Positions 34,050 to 43,297 of a stretch of DNA of 64,000 nt are shown one piece after another. The DNA is from Cepaea nemoralis (taxonomy: Eukaryota; Mollusca; Gastropoda; Stylommatophora; Helicidae). Under the pieces are notes generated by a model that was given only the letters and a program-made list of their open reading frames with translations, was not told the origin of the DNA and did not search any database. The first letter of the stretch is position 1, and the number at the start of each line of letters is the position of its first letter. A program made the position numbers and the translations under genes. The stretch is taken from assembly GCA_014155875.1 (NCBI GenBank), contig JACEFZ010005141.1, positions 866,001-930,000 of the forward strand, read 5' to 3'.

Positions 34050-34470
34050 TATCTATCGAACAGATGGACTATTCACGCACACGCAGGCCAAGAGTAGCAT
34101 CATTAAAGTGCACCCTCCTGGTACCCGGTGATACATGCAAAACCACTGGACGCCTACCGACGAGATTTCAGGCTACGCGGCAGGACTGACCGAAAAGCTA
34201 TACCAACTTACTGACTGCAGGCCCACTACTCATCTAGAGAGAGTGGGCGCTTATCGAGACTTTGTCGAACAGTCGCACAAATTTGCTCTTTTGCCCGCTC
34301 AAACCACGCCTCTGGCTTCACTATGCAGTTAATTCTCGAAACGCCTGCCTCGGTAACTTGTGTTGGCTGGGAAGATCCCAATTTGGTGCACCTCACACAG
34401 CCATCCGAAACAACGAACGCTAGACGCAGGACTTATCTTGTGAATCAGACCAGCCCTCATGTTTTAAATC
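34050..34470 (-). other. Probable rDNA external transcribed spacer attached to the 18S fragment
   Basis: This sequence lies immediately upstream of the 18S start in the rRNA sense. It is clearly more GC-rich than the surrounding intron and has no other identity. Position and composition suggest 5' ETS carried along with the 18S piece. The similarity itself cannot be checked by eye because ETS is not conserved. Confidence 0.5.
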
Positions 34471-34595
34471 TAATAACTAGCATATTAAAAAATTAATATT
34501 ATATATATTTATATATAAACAGAAGCACTTACAAAACCTTTAACCTTAGTAATTTATGGAAATGATTGGATAATGAACTGTACAGAAAAAAAAGT

Positions 34596-34748
34596 ACCCC
34601 ATGCATGCATGTGTACGTGTATATGTGCATGTATGAATGCATGTGTGTGAGGAAGGGATGGCTCTGTGTGTGTGTGTGCGTGGGTGTGTGTGTGCGTGGG
34701 TGTGTGCGTGTGTTTGTCAGACAGACCGACAGACAGAGACAGAGAGAT
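34596..34748. repeat. TG/GTGTGCG-rich and ACAG-rich microsatellites
   Basis: ATGCATGTGTACGTG-type repeats are followed by GTGTGTGTGCGTGGGTGTG and ACAGAGACAGAGAG, ending about 24 bp from the nesprin donor at 34771. Confidence 0.8.
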
Positions 34749-34771
34749 TAGTAGTATAAAATAAGACCCAC

Positions 34772-34947
34772 CTCATGTGAACATAGTCAAGTCTATTCTG
34801 TCGAACAACAGAACTCAAGGCAACAGACTCCAGTCTCTTGGACATGTGTTCAAATTCAGGTCCATGCAGTACTATACCTTCATAGCGACCTGCTCGTCTG
34901 ATCTGTGCAAAAAACTGCTGCCATTCATTCAAGTCTTTAAAGAATTC
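34772..34947 (-). CDS. SYNE1: Nesprin exon: spectrin-like rod
   Basis: It encodes 58 codons plus AG, phase 0 in and phase 2 out. It starts EFFKDLNEWQQFFAQIRRAG and ends QNRLDYVHM. The EFF opening after a -EHR or -KHK end recurs in nesprin rod exons. The acceptor is TTTATTTTCAG and the donor is GAG|GTGGGT. AG plus the A from 28279 makes arginine at the junction VHM-R-YKLVV. An intact antisense retrotransposon is inserted 36 bp upstream of this acceptor (target duplication 34984-34998). Confidence 0.85.
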
Positions 34948-34983
34948 CTGAAAATAAAAGTAATTAATACCTTGTTGTACTTG

Positions 34984-37900
34984 CATATATTCCATCCATT
35001 CAGCAGTGGGATTCGGCAGCCCCCTGAGCGACTGAGCAGCCCTCTATAGGAACACACTGCTCACCTCCATAGCATGAGGAAGGGGCTAGAAAAGGTGCCC
35101 TAAACATTGTCTGCTTCATCACTACCTAACCAGCTAGCCGCGGTTGGTGGGTACCCTAAACTGCGGTCGACATACAAAGAAAGATAAAACAAGCAAAGCT
35201 AAAAGAGTAAACCATATTCCCTTAACAATTGGAACTTGGAATGTACGCACCCTACTTGACAGAGACGGCGCGTCAGGTCCAGAGAGACGAACAGCACTGA
35301 TTGGGAGAGAGCTGGGCAGGTACAACATCGACATTGCAGCCTTGAGCGAGACACGACTTGCAGAAGAAGGCCAAATCTGTGAAATTGGTGCCGGCTACAC
35401 ATTTTTCTGGAGTGGAAGGAAAAGCGAGGAAAGACGCCAATCCGGTGTGGGATTTGCCATTAAGTCGGCCCTGGTCGGCAAATTAGCTGGATTTCCAAAG
35501 GCTGTAAACGACAGGCTCATGACCATGAAGTTGCCTCTGCTGAATGGAAGGAAGCACGCAACCATTGTGAGTGTCTATGCACCAACTATGACCAACGAAG
35601 ATGATGTCAAGAATAAGTTCTATGAGGACCTGCACAATGTATTAACATCTGTTCCCAAAGGAGACAAACTTATACTCCTTGGAGATTTCAATGCCAGAGT
35701 AGGCACAGACACCAAATCTTGGAGTGGCATTATTGGAAAGCATGGAGTCGGAAATTGTAACACCAATGGACTCCGCCTCCTTCAGACATGTGCCGAACAT
35801 GATCTCCTGATTACGAACACAATTTTCCGTCTCCCCATGAGAAATAGGACATCGTGGATGCACCCTCGCTCGAAACACTGGCACCTCATTGACTATGTAA
35901 TCGTCAGGAGGAGTGACAGACAAGACGTTCGAGTGACAAAATCCATGTGTGGTGCCGAATGTTGGACAGACCATCGTCTCATTGTCTCGAAAATGAACAT
36001 CCACATCAGGCCACCACGGCGTCCTCAAGGGGCAAAAATGCAAACAAAGCTAAATGTCACCCGCCTAAACAGCAAGAAAATGCAGCAGTCATTTGAAAAT
36101 ATGCTGGAAGACCGCCTCAAGCCCAATGCTGAAGCAAAACAGGATACAGAAACAGAATGGAGAGCCCTAAAGAACACGATTTACAACACTGCTATGGAAA
36201 TCCTGGGTCCAGCCCCCCGAAAGCATAAAGACTGGTTTGATGAAAATTCCGAAGACATCAACCAATTGCTGGCCGAGAAACATCTTCTCCTCAAGGCACA
36301 TTTGAATGACCCAAAGTCAACATCAAAAAAAGATGCTTTCAAGAACATTCAGAGAGTAGTGCAGCAGAAACTTCGGCACATGCGGGACTCCTGGCTGAGC
36401 AGCAAAGCTGATGAAATTCAGGGCTTTGCTGACAGACACGATATGAAAAACTTCTACGACTCACTGAAAGCGGTCTATGGTCCTTCATCACCAGGCATAG
36501 TTCCCCTCCTCAGTGCAGACGGGGGAACATTGGTCACCGATAAGAAAGAAATCCTCCAACGCTGGGCAGAGCATTTCAGCAAAATCTTAAATGCAACTTC
36601 CTTCTTCGATGATGAAACCATCAATTGCCTTCCTCAAGTTCCCACCAATGAGACTCTTGATGACCTGCCAACCATAGTGGAAATAAACAAAGCCATCCAG
36701 CAACTCTCCAGCGGCAAGGCACCTGGTCCTGACTCCATCCCAGCAGAGATATACAAGGCAGGTGGGCCGGTCCTAACAGAGCAGCTTCACCGAGTCTTCA
36801 CAAACATATGGATGAACGAGACCATGCCACAAGATTTTAAGGACGCGTCAATAGTCCACCTTTACAAACGTAAAGGAAACCACCAATCCTGTGACAACCA
36901 CCGAGGCATCTCCTTGCTTTCAATTGCAGGGAAGATACTCGCCAGAATTCTTCTCAATAGCCTCACAGCCCATCTCGATCAAGGTCTTCTTCCTGAGAGT
37001 CAATGTGGCTTCAGAAAAGAACGTGGAACTGTTGACATGATTTTCGCTGCAAGGCAGCTGCAAGAGAAATGTCAGGAACAGAACTGCGAAATGTTCTCCA
37101 CTTTCATTGACCTTACCAAGGCTTTTGATACAGTCAGCAGAGAAGGACTGTGGAAGATTATGGCAAAATATGGCTGTCCACGAAAGTTTGTCCAAATAGT
37201 GCGGCTATTTCATGACGGCATGCAGGCAAGAGTACAGGAAAATGGTGAGCTGTCTGAACCCTTTCCTGTCACCAATGGAGTGAAGCAAGGATGTGTCCTG
37301 GCACCAACACTGTTCAGCCTCATGTTTTCAGCCATGTTGATGAATGCCTTCGAGAACGACGACATTGGAATAGACATCAACTACCGTATGGATGGAAAGT
37401 TATTCAATCTCAGAAGGCTGAAAGCTAAAACCAAAATTAACAGTGGCACCGTCAGAGAGCTCCTGTTTGCTGATGATTGCGCTCTATACGCCAACTCAGA
37501 GGCGGACATGCAACATAATGTTTCAGCTTTCTCACATGCCTGTGCCAACTTTGGGCTCAATATCAACTTGGAGAAGACTGTAGTTATGTACCAGCCAGCT
37601 CCAGGGAATAATCACACTGTGCCGAATATCAAAGTGAATGATCATAGACTAAGTGTTGTGGACAAATTTACCTATCTTGGCAGCACCGTGTCACAAGCTG
37701 CCACAATCGATGACGAAGTGAATGCAAGAATCTCCAAGGCCAGTGCAGCCTTTGGCAGACTGTACAAGAATGTATGGGACAGAACTGGAATAAGCCTGCA
37801 AACAAAGCTAAAAGTCTACAAAGCAGTTGTATTATCCACACTGCTATATGCTTGTGAAACCTGGACTGTTTATCAGCGACACGCTAGGAAATTAAACCAC

Positions 37901-38484
37901 TTCCACACAGTCTGCCTAAGGAAGCTACTGAAGATTAAATGGCAAGACAAGATTCCAGACACTGAAGTCCTAGAAAGAGCATCCATACCCAGTATCCACA
38001 CTCTACTGATGAAGAATCAGATTCGCTGGGCTGGTCACTTGACTCGCATGCCAGATCACAGGCTCCCTAAACGAATTTTCTACAGCGAACTGCGTTGTGG
38101 TAAACGCTCCCAAGGTGGCCAGAGGAAACGTTTTAAAGACACTCTGAAAATTTCTCTGAATGCTTTTGGAATTCATCATGACACCTGGGAGGCTGCAGCC
38201 AGAGACCGAAATTCGTGGCGTGCATCATTGCGCAAAGGTGCAGTTATATGTGAGGCAACCAGGACTGCAAGAGCTGTGAAGAAAAGGCAGGACAGAAAAA
38301 CCACTGCAGGAAATCCTCCTCCAGAGACGTCAAGCATTCTTTGTCCACATTGTCAAAGAACATTTCGAGCCAAAATAGGCCTTATCAGCCATCTTAGAAC
38401 CCACGGCTCCACACCTTCAACCCCACTGGATGAAATGAATGGTCATCATCATTCTTGATGGACAAACAACATATATTCCATCCA
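34984..38484 (+). mobile_element. Family A RTE-like retrotransposon, apparently intact ORF, with 15-bp target duplication
   Basis: CATATATTCCATCCA occurs at 34984-34998 and 38470-38484. The 3471-bp element between them has a short leader, one long ORF, and ends ...TGATGGACAAACAA with almost no 3' UTR and no poly-A, as in RTE-type elements. Compared with the copy at 0.4-3.9 kb it lacks some 390 bp of 5' leader but keeps the whole ORF. It lies antisense to nesprin, with its 5' side 36 bp upstream of the acceptor of the exon at 34772-34947. Confidence 0.9.
35144..38458 (+). CDS. Family A endonuclease-reverse transcriptase polyprotein
   Basis: This 1104-codon uninterrupted ORF would encode both target cleavage and cDNA synthesis by target-primed reverse transcription. 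Residues 28-280 form an APE-type endonuclease, with N33 in GTWNVRTLLD, E69 in LSETRLAEEG, D181 and N183 in LLGDFNARVG, and D276-H277 in WTDHRLIV. Residues about 520-860 form the RT: FKDASIVHLYKRKGN, GISLLSIAGKILARIL, D656 in FIDLTKAFDTVS, GVKQGCVLAPTLFS and FADD at 775-778. Then come the post-thumb region [20 protein letters not shown] and a C2H2 finger (CPHC...HLRTH, 1067-1087). All catalytic residues are present, so it may be active or very young. The clade name RTE is inferred from motifs. The start used is the first ATG after the leader; a later one is possible. Confidence 0.9.
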   Translation: MVGTLNCGRHTKKDKTSKAKRVNHIPLTIGTWNVRTLLDRDGASGPERRTALIGRELGRYNIDIAALSETRLAEEGQICEIGAGYTFFWSGRKSEERRQSGVGFAIKSALVGKLAGFPKAVNDRLMTMKLPLLNGRKHATIVSVYAPTMTNEDDVKNKFYEDLHNVLTSVPKGDKLILLGDFNARVGTDTKSWSGIIGKHGVGNCNTNGLRLLQTCAEHDLLITNTIFRLPMRNRTSWMHPRSKHWHLIDYVIVRRSDRQDVRVTKSMCGAECWTDHRLIVSKMNIHIRPPRRPQGAKMQTKLNVTRLNSKKMQQSFENMLEDRLKPNAEAKQDTETEWRALKNTIYNTAMEILGPAPRKHKDWFDENSEDINQLLAEKHLLLKAHLNDPKSTSKKDAFKNIQRVVQQKLRHMRDSWLSSKADEIQGFADRHDMKNFYDSLKAVYGPSSPGIVPLLSADGGTLVTDKKEILQRWAEHFSKILNATSFFDDETINCLPQVPTNETLDDLPTIVEINKAIQQLSSGKAPGPDSIPAEIYKAGGPVLTEQLHRVFTNIWMNETMPQDFKDASIVHLYKRKGNHQSCDNHRGISLLSIAGKILARILLNSLTAHLDQGLLPESQCGFRKERGTVDMIFAARQLQEKCQEQNCEMFSTFIDLTKAFDTVSREGLWKIMAKYGCPRKFVQIVRLFHDGMQARVQENGELSEPFPVTNGVKQGCVLAPTLFSLMFSAMLMNAFENDDIGIDINYRMDGKLFNLRRLKAKTKINSGTVRELLFADDCALYANSEADMQHNVSAFSHACANFGLNINLEKTVVMYQPAPGNNHTVPNIKVNDHRLSVVDKFTYLGSTVSQAATIDDEVNARISKASAAFGRLYKNVWDRTGISLQTKLKVYKAVVLSTLLYACETWTVYQRHARKLNHFHTVCLRKLLKIKWQDKIPDTEVLERASIPSIHTLLMKNQIRWAGHLTRMPDHRLPKRIFYSELRCGKRSQGGQRKRFKDTLKISLNAFGIHHDTWEAAARDRNSWRASLRKGAVICEATRTARAVKKRQDRKTTAGNPPPETSSILCPHCQRTFRAKIGLISHLRTHGSTPSTPLDEMNGHHHS

Positions 38485-38485
38485 A

Positions 38486-39919
38486 ACTGTCAAGGTCAGG
38501 ATATGACATTATTAGTTTCTGACAAGAAAAACTGTCTCCACATGTGGATCTAGAATAATAAATTGTAATAGCATTGCACATATCCTATGCCAACATGACA
38601 GTGTGGACCTTATTTATGCTAGAAAGACTTGCTCCAAAGACACTGCAAGCGGAATTAGAAGCCCTCAAGCAATCAATACTTTCTAATGGGTATATAGCTG
38701 CGTTTATCAAGAGTTATTGACATCTACTTAAACCAACTCTCACATGAAAATTGACCCCAAAACTGTGAGATATTATTTATGTAATTTTCAAGGAGATGAT
38801 GTAATGGTATCCTTGCATGATCAGCTTTAAACGGTGGTCAATTAAACATTTATGTTTCTTTGCCAGTTATTAGATTTAATACTACTCCAATACCAACTGT
38901 CAGCAAAATAACCACTCTAAGTGTAAATCAAATCAAGCCATATGCACCAATTTAAATGCTGGTGCTAAGTCACCCACATTGGCATAATGGAAAGACAATT
39001 AGAGAATCGAGCAGATAAATGAAAACTGGTGAATGTGGAAAAGAAAATACAAGACAATTCTGAAAAGTATGTACAGCTGATCCTTAGAAAGATTCTGAAG
39101 TTTACATTTCACATCGCCTCTTTAACTTTGGTCACAAGATCAATAAAACAAGTGCAGTTCATGTGCCTTATATCATGAACAATCGATGTTTGCTTCAGTT
39201 TTGTGAGGCTGCAGTTATCTACCAATGGTGTCCACCAATATGTAAACAATTGGCAGTCAGTTTTGCAACTTCCCCTGGTAACACAGGCTGTTATATTTGA
39301 AAGTCAGTGTTTTTTATTTCAGCTAGAAGGATTCAATTTATTTGCTTTATCTGATTTATTTCTGTAAAAAGCACCTCCAGAATACACCATAAAATAAATT
39401 GTGCAATCTGATTACGTCTTCATTGTTCAATAAACTATGGTCAGAAATATTTGCTTCCAGTGCAAATATATTTTAGCATAAAATAATGGAGTTGAGTAAA
39501 GAAATATAATAGCTGTTATGCATAAAAGTAAGCAGAAATAAATCTAGTGTTTTCAGTGGCTAGTATTGGGAGTGTTTTTCTTTGTCTCATTCACTGAAAA
39601 CTTCACATTAAAAAATCAGGCTTAAAATGCACTTAAATTTTTGGTTTTGGGGGAGGACATCTTAGTTTACAGGTATCTGATCACACCATTAAAATATAAA
39701 CTGCAACTGATTAATATTTGAAGCCTTCTTTAATTAACATCAGATGCAATTACACGCAACTCACTAAAGCAGGTCTATGGTTTATATAACTCTCAGAATG
39801 GTACATAGGATCTTGGTGTCAAAGAGTTAATAATATAACAAAGGTAGATGATACCACAAATTATTGCAAGGCAAATTCAAGGGCCTGGCACAAATAATAT
39901 TTTCCCGTGTAGACAAAAT
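38486..39919. other. Intron, nothing recognised
   Basis: AT-rich. No gene or repeat identified. Confidence 0.5.
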
Positions 39920-40175
39920 TAAGCCGATCTCTCTGGCCTAGGGGTTAGCGACTTTCTCCGTAATCCCGATACTCTTGTGAGTAATGTGATGTGCGCAAGA
40001 ATCATTGGCAGTTCTCGTCGCGTCGGTAACTTACGGGGTATGTGAGCCGGTCGCTCAGAAAGCAATGGCAAACTACCGGGCGTAATCTTGCCAAGAAATC
40101 AACAATCAGCTAAAAGCTGCTGATGTTGACAGCGATATCCTGTAAAGGATATGCGAACACACAAAAAACAAAACA
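39920..40175 (+). repeat. SINE group S1, full-length-looking copy
   Basis: The head CTCTGGCCTAGGGGTTAGCG resembles a tRNA A box, and GTAATCCCGATACTC a decayed B box. The body has AGAAAGCAATGGCAAACTAC and GTTGACAGCGATATCCTGTA, then AAGGATATGCGAAC, with an A-rich CAAAACAAAA tail. Confidence 0.7.
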
Positions 40176-40312
40176 AAAATACAAAATTAAAGTGTTTGCT
40201 TGTCATAATTCGTTCACATATTCTTGGTATAGTTTTAAGGTGCTGTCCAGCAGTCTGCACAAGAAGCAAAAGCAAGGATTGTTAATAATTACACAGAACG
40301 ATAAGTACATAC

Positions 40313-40477
40313 TCTGTGTTCTTGTGCTAGTTCAGCAAACAATATCAACATCCTGTCAGCTTGATCAGTAATCTCCTCCTGCTTTTTCAAAAGTTTCTCA
40401 GCTTTATATAACCATTGGCCCAGTTTTCCTAACTTTCCAGGAAGAGTGGCATCCAATTTCTGTAGCCATAGTCGTGC
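40313..40477 (-). CDS. SYNE1: Nesprin exon: spectrin-like rod
   Basis: This exon has 55 codons, phase 0. It starts ARLWLQKLDATLPGKLGKLG, then QWLYKAEKLLKKQEEITDQA, and ends LFAELAQEHR. WL-KAEKLL is a spectrin helix-A signature. The acceptor is TGTTTTACAG and the donor is AGA|GTATGT. A truncated mariner with a nested family C element begins only about 30 bp upstream of the acceptor, so the branch-point region is hemmed in by transposon sequence. Confidence 0.85.
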
Positions 40478-40507
40478 CTGTAAAACAATTATTAGTGACT
40501 CTTTTAG

Positions 40508-41640
40508 TGACAGCAGTTCTATGCAGCCGCTTTGGGAGGACTGATAAAACATGGGATAAGTCAATGTTGGTGGAAATTATGTTGAGAACTAAAGGTACAA
40601 TGTATGTATAAAAGTTGAGTTGAGTTGAGTTGAGTCAAGAACCGATATCACTGCATCTCAGGACATTCCCATACGTGCTCAGTCCCCTCGTTCAACAGCC
40701 AGCGAAGAGTCATACTACTAATCGTTCCCACCGCTATCTGGTTAAATGTTCTCCTGGTCTTCCCTCAGTTTTGAGATTCTTCCAGAACTCCTGCCGATAC
40801 CCCGCAATCTCATTCTTTCCACATATGGATTCTCAATCTGTTCCTCCGACTTCTCCACCAGGTCCAACAAGCGCACGACCACCTCCCCCTTGTCCATAGG
40901 CAAGATACCGACCAAGAGGTGCATTCCCTGCTATAGCCTATTAGCCTGTTATTCCCCCGTACACCCGCATGGCCAGGGCAAAATATCCATACAATTCTCA
41001 CAATCTGTGACCTCTGAAGCGACGAGAGCCATTCCACACGAAACATTCCTTTCTCCACCTTGCTAAGCATATTCTTTGAATCCGTAATGAACACAACGTG
41101 TGTTGCAGTAGTCTCCTCTAGCCACTGGAATGCCGCTGTTACTGCCTCCACCTCCATTCTCATGCTGGAGGTCGTAGTCTCATATGCCAGGCTCTCCTTT
41201 TTCAAGACTTGCCCATTAACCTTTGCAATAAAGCCCCAGCCACTATGTCTGTTTCTCACCACTCACACATCGGTATAGATGACTATGTCACCTTGATGTG
41301 TGTTGTTCTGGATCAGCTGTTGCAGTGCGGCCCGCTGCCCATTCTCTGCACTCATGACCCAGTGTTATTATTACATTGTGCCAGTCCGTCATGTCATCCG
41401 GAACTTCAACCCACTCTCTTTCAGGATTGATGGTCTCTAGATCACACACCTGACTTATAGAAAGTTCTGCCTGTGCCATCCAGGACCTGCCTCGTCTTAG
41501 TCTATGACCCTTTACCATATCCATTGCTGCATGCAGCGGTTGATCCCTATATGTATAAAAATAAACTGGTTTCAAGCTGTTATCATATTTAGTTATTTTT
41601 CTACAGCCATTTGTGACTTACTTATTAACTTATCATCGTA
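40508..41640. mobile_element. Mariner relic M3, 3' part, split by family C
   Basis: The left part (40508-40613) matches the mariner 3' coding end and 3' UTR seen at 12968-13063 (CAGTTCTATGCAGC, GGAAATTATGTTGAGAA). It resumes at 41550 and ends with the terminal repeat CATTTGTGACTTACTTATTA at about 41633. The 5' two thirds are missing. Its left edge is about 30 bp upstream of a nesprin acceptor. Confidence 0.8.
40614..41549 (-). mobile_element. Family C element inside mariner, with 11-bp target duplication
   Basis: TATGTATAAAA is present at 40603-40613 and 41550-41560, matching a single copy in the uninterrupted mariner at about 13058. The element reads right to left: YRDQPLHAAMDMVKGHRLRR, SWMAQAELSISQVCDLETIN, a broken segment, then RNase H (GWGFIAKVNGQVLKKESL, RMEVEAVTAAFQWLE, FITDSKNMLSK). 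It ends in (TTGAG)n (40614-40634). The first catalytic strand lies across a frameshift. Confidence 0.85.
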
Positions 41641-41659
41641 TGTCATCAATTTGGTCAGA

Positions 41660-42608
41660 TTGATTGATTGATTGATTGATCTAGGAACCGACATCACAGC
41701 ATTCGGGACATTCCCATAAGCGCTCCGTCTCCATCCTCAGCAGCCAGCGAAGAGTTCCAACACTAATAGTTCCAGTAGCAATCTGATTATATGTCCGTCT
41801 CGCCTTTCCTCCGAGCGCCGAGCGTCGGCCAGAACCCCTCGTCACACCACGTTGTCTCATTCTTACCAGACCATGGTGCTCCATCTGCTCCTCCGAGGTG
41901 TACACGTGCTCCCACAAGGCCGCAACCACGTCTGCCTTGTCCTGCATCAATACTCCACCAAATTTTGCCGAGCCAGCCAATCTGTCCGCCTGTTCATTCC
42001 CCAGCACACCGGCATGCCCAGGAGAAAAGATCCAGGTGATGCTTACTACCCGTGACCTCCGAAGCGAAGCAAGCCACTCTGCACGAAGCCTACCTGTTCT
42101 CACCCTTCTCAGCATGCTTTCTGAGTCAGTTACAATCACAATGTGTGTATGTATCGTGTTTTCTATCCAGCGGAAAGCTGCACTGACCGCCTCCACCTCC
42201 ATTCTTAAGCTAGATGTAGTGTTATCATACGCCAGGCTCTCCTGCACCAAACGCCGACCATTAGTTTTTGCCAAGAACCCCCAGGCACTTCTCCTACCTC
42301 TCAACACTGACCCATCCGTGTAGATAATCACATCACCCGGGCGAGAATTTTCATGAATTAGTTGCTGAATTTCCACTTCCGTGGCCCCTGCTGGCCACTC
42401 CCTGCACTCCCGGTTCAATGTTATTACAACTCTGCACAAGTCTGACTGCACGGCTGGCACTCTGACCCACTCCTCTCCTCGCCTGATGTTCTCCAAGGGG
42501 CACACCTGTCTGATCGTATCCTCCGCCTGAGCCATCCATGATTTCCCTCTTATCAGTCTCTGACCCTTAACTACGTCCAGCGCCTCATGCAACGGGTGAT
42601 CTGTGTCT
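41660..42608 (-). mobile_element. Family C element with intact RNase H ORF
   Basis: The minus-strand ORF at 41681-42646 (321 codons including a few flanking ones) runs DHPLHEALDVVKGQRLIRGK, SWMAQAEDTIRQVCPLENIR and AVQSDLCRVVITLNREC. The RNase H follows with all four acidic positions: IYTDGSVLRG, RMEVEAVSAAF, IVTDSESMLRR and GNEQADRLAG. It ends ECPECCDVGS. The tail is (GATT)n on the plus strand (41660-41680). The polymerase part is absent, so it is 5'-truncated. No target duplication was found. Confidence 0.85.
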
Positions 42609-42732
42609 GCAGATAAAGTTAGAAAGTAATAGAAATTACAGTACACACTAGACCAGTGAAAACAAAACTGTAATATACACTTCTATGTTCCCTTTTTTCT
42701 ACACCATTTTTGTTTAAGATGTAAGTTTTTAC

Positions 42733-42879
42733 CTGCTCATCGACTTCCTGCCAATTTGAATCCAGTTTCTCCCATTCAGGCCATGATATTCTCAAAGCTC
42801 GCCCCGACTTGACTTTTTGTCCTAACTTTGAAAACAATGGTTCTCTCCTGTCTAGTTCAGTCTTAAAGCCAATGTAATC
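42733..42879 (-). CDS. SYNE1: Nesprin exon: spectrin-like rod
   Basis: It has 49 codons, phase 0 at both ends. It starts DYIGFKTELDRREPLFSKLG and ends WEKLDSNWQEVDEQ. The ESEFL-DYIGFKTELDRREPLF junction with the previous exon reads like the linker between two nesprin repeats, and the W--L---W spacing is typical of a spectrin helix. The acceptor is ACATAAAAG with a poor pyrimidine tract. The donor is CAG|GTAAAA. A family C retroelement ends about 125 bp past the donor. Confidence 0.85.
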
Positions 42880-43139
42880 CTTTTATGTAAAACAAGAAAA
42901 ACAAATATATAATAATTATCTGAACTTGTGTATATAAAAAAGCTCATTGTAAGCATATGGTACATAACACTGTGTGATGTTATTAGACAGCCTTTTTTGG
43001 GACACTACAGGACTAGAATCACTCTAATTTCTTTGAATTCATGATTTCATCATAAAGTGAATTATTCTGCATTATTTCATCAGAGCCGACCTGCTGGTCC
43101 TATGGCTATGTGTTTTAATACCCCTCAAGGGAGGGCTTT

Positions 43140-43297
43140 TTACAAATTGACCTTGATTTTCAGGTTGACCCAGCCAAACATAGTTACCAGGAAATGTTCT
43201 GAGAAGTCAAGGTGGTTGGTATGATATTGACGACATCATCCATCAAGTGCCAATTGGTCTATACAAACATGAGGCTGACACCAACATGCCTCATGGA
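43140..43297 (+). repeat. SINE group S5 3' part, including one minisatellite-like unit
   Basis: From TCAGGTTGACCCAGCC to GGTCTATACAAACATGAGGC it aligns with 49440-49590, a SINE with a tRNA-like head. It ends with one copy of the 43-bp unit and is cut at 43297 by the hAT element. Confidence 0.65.
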
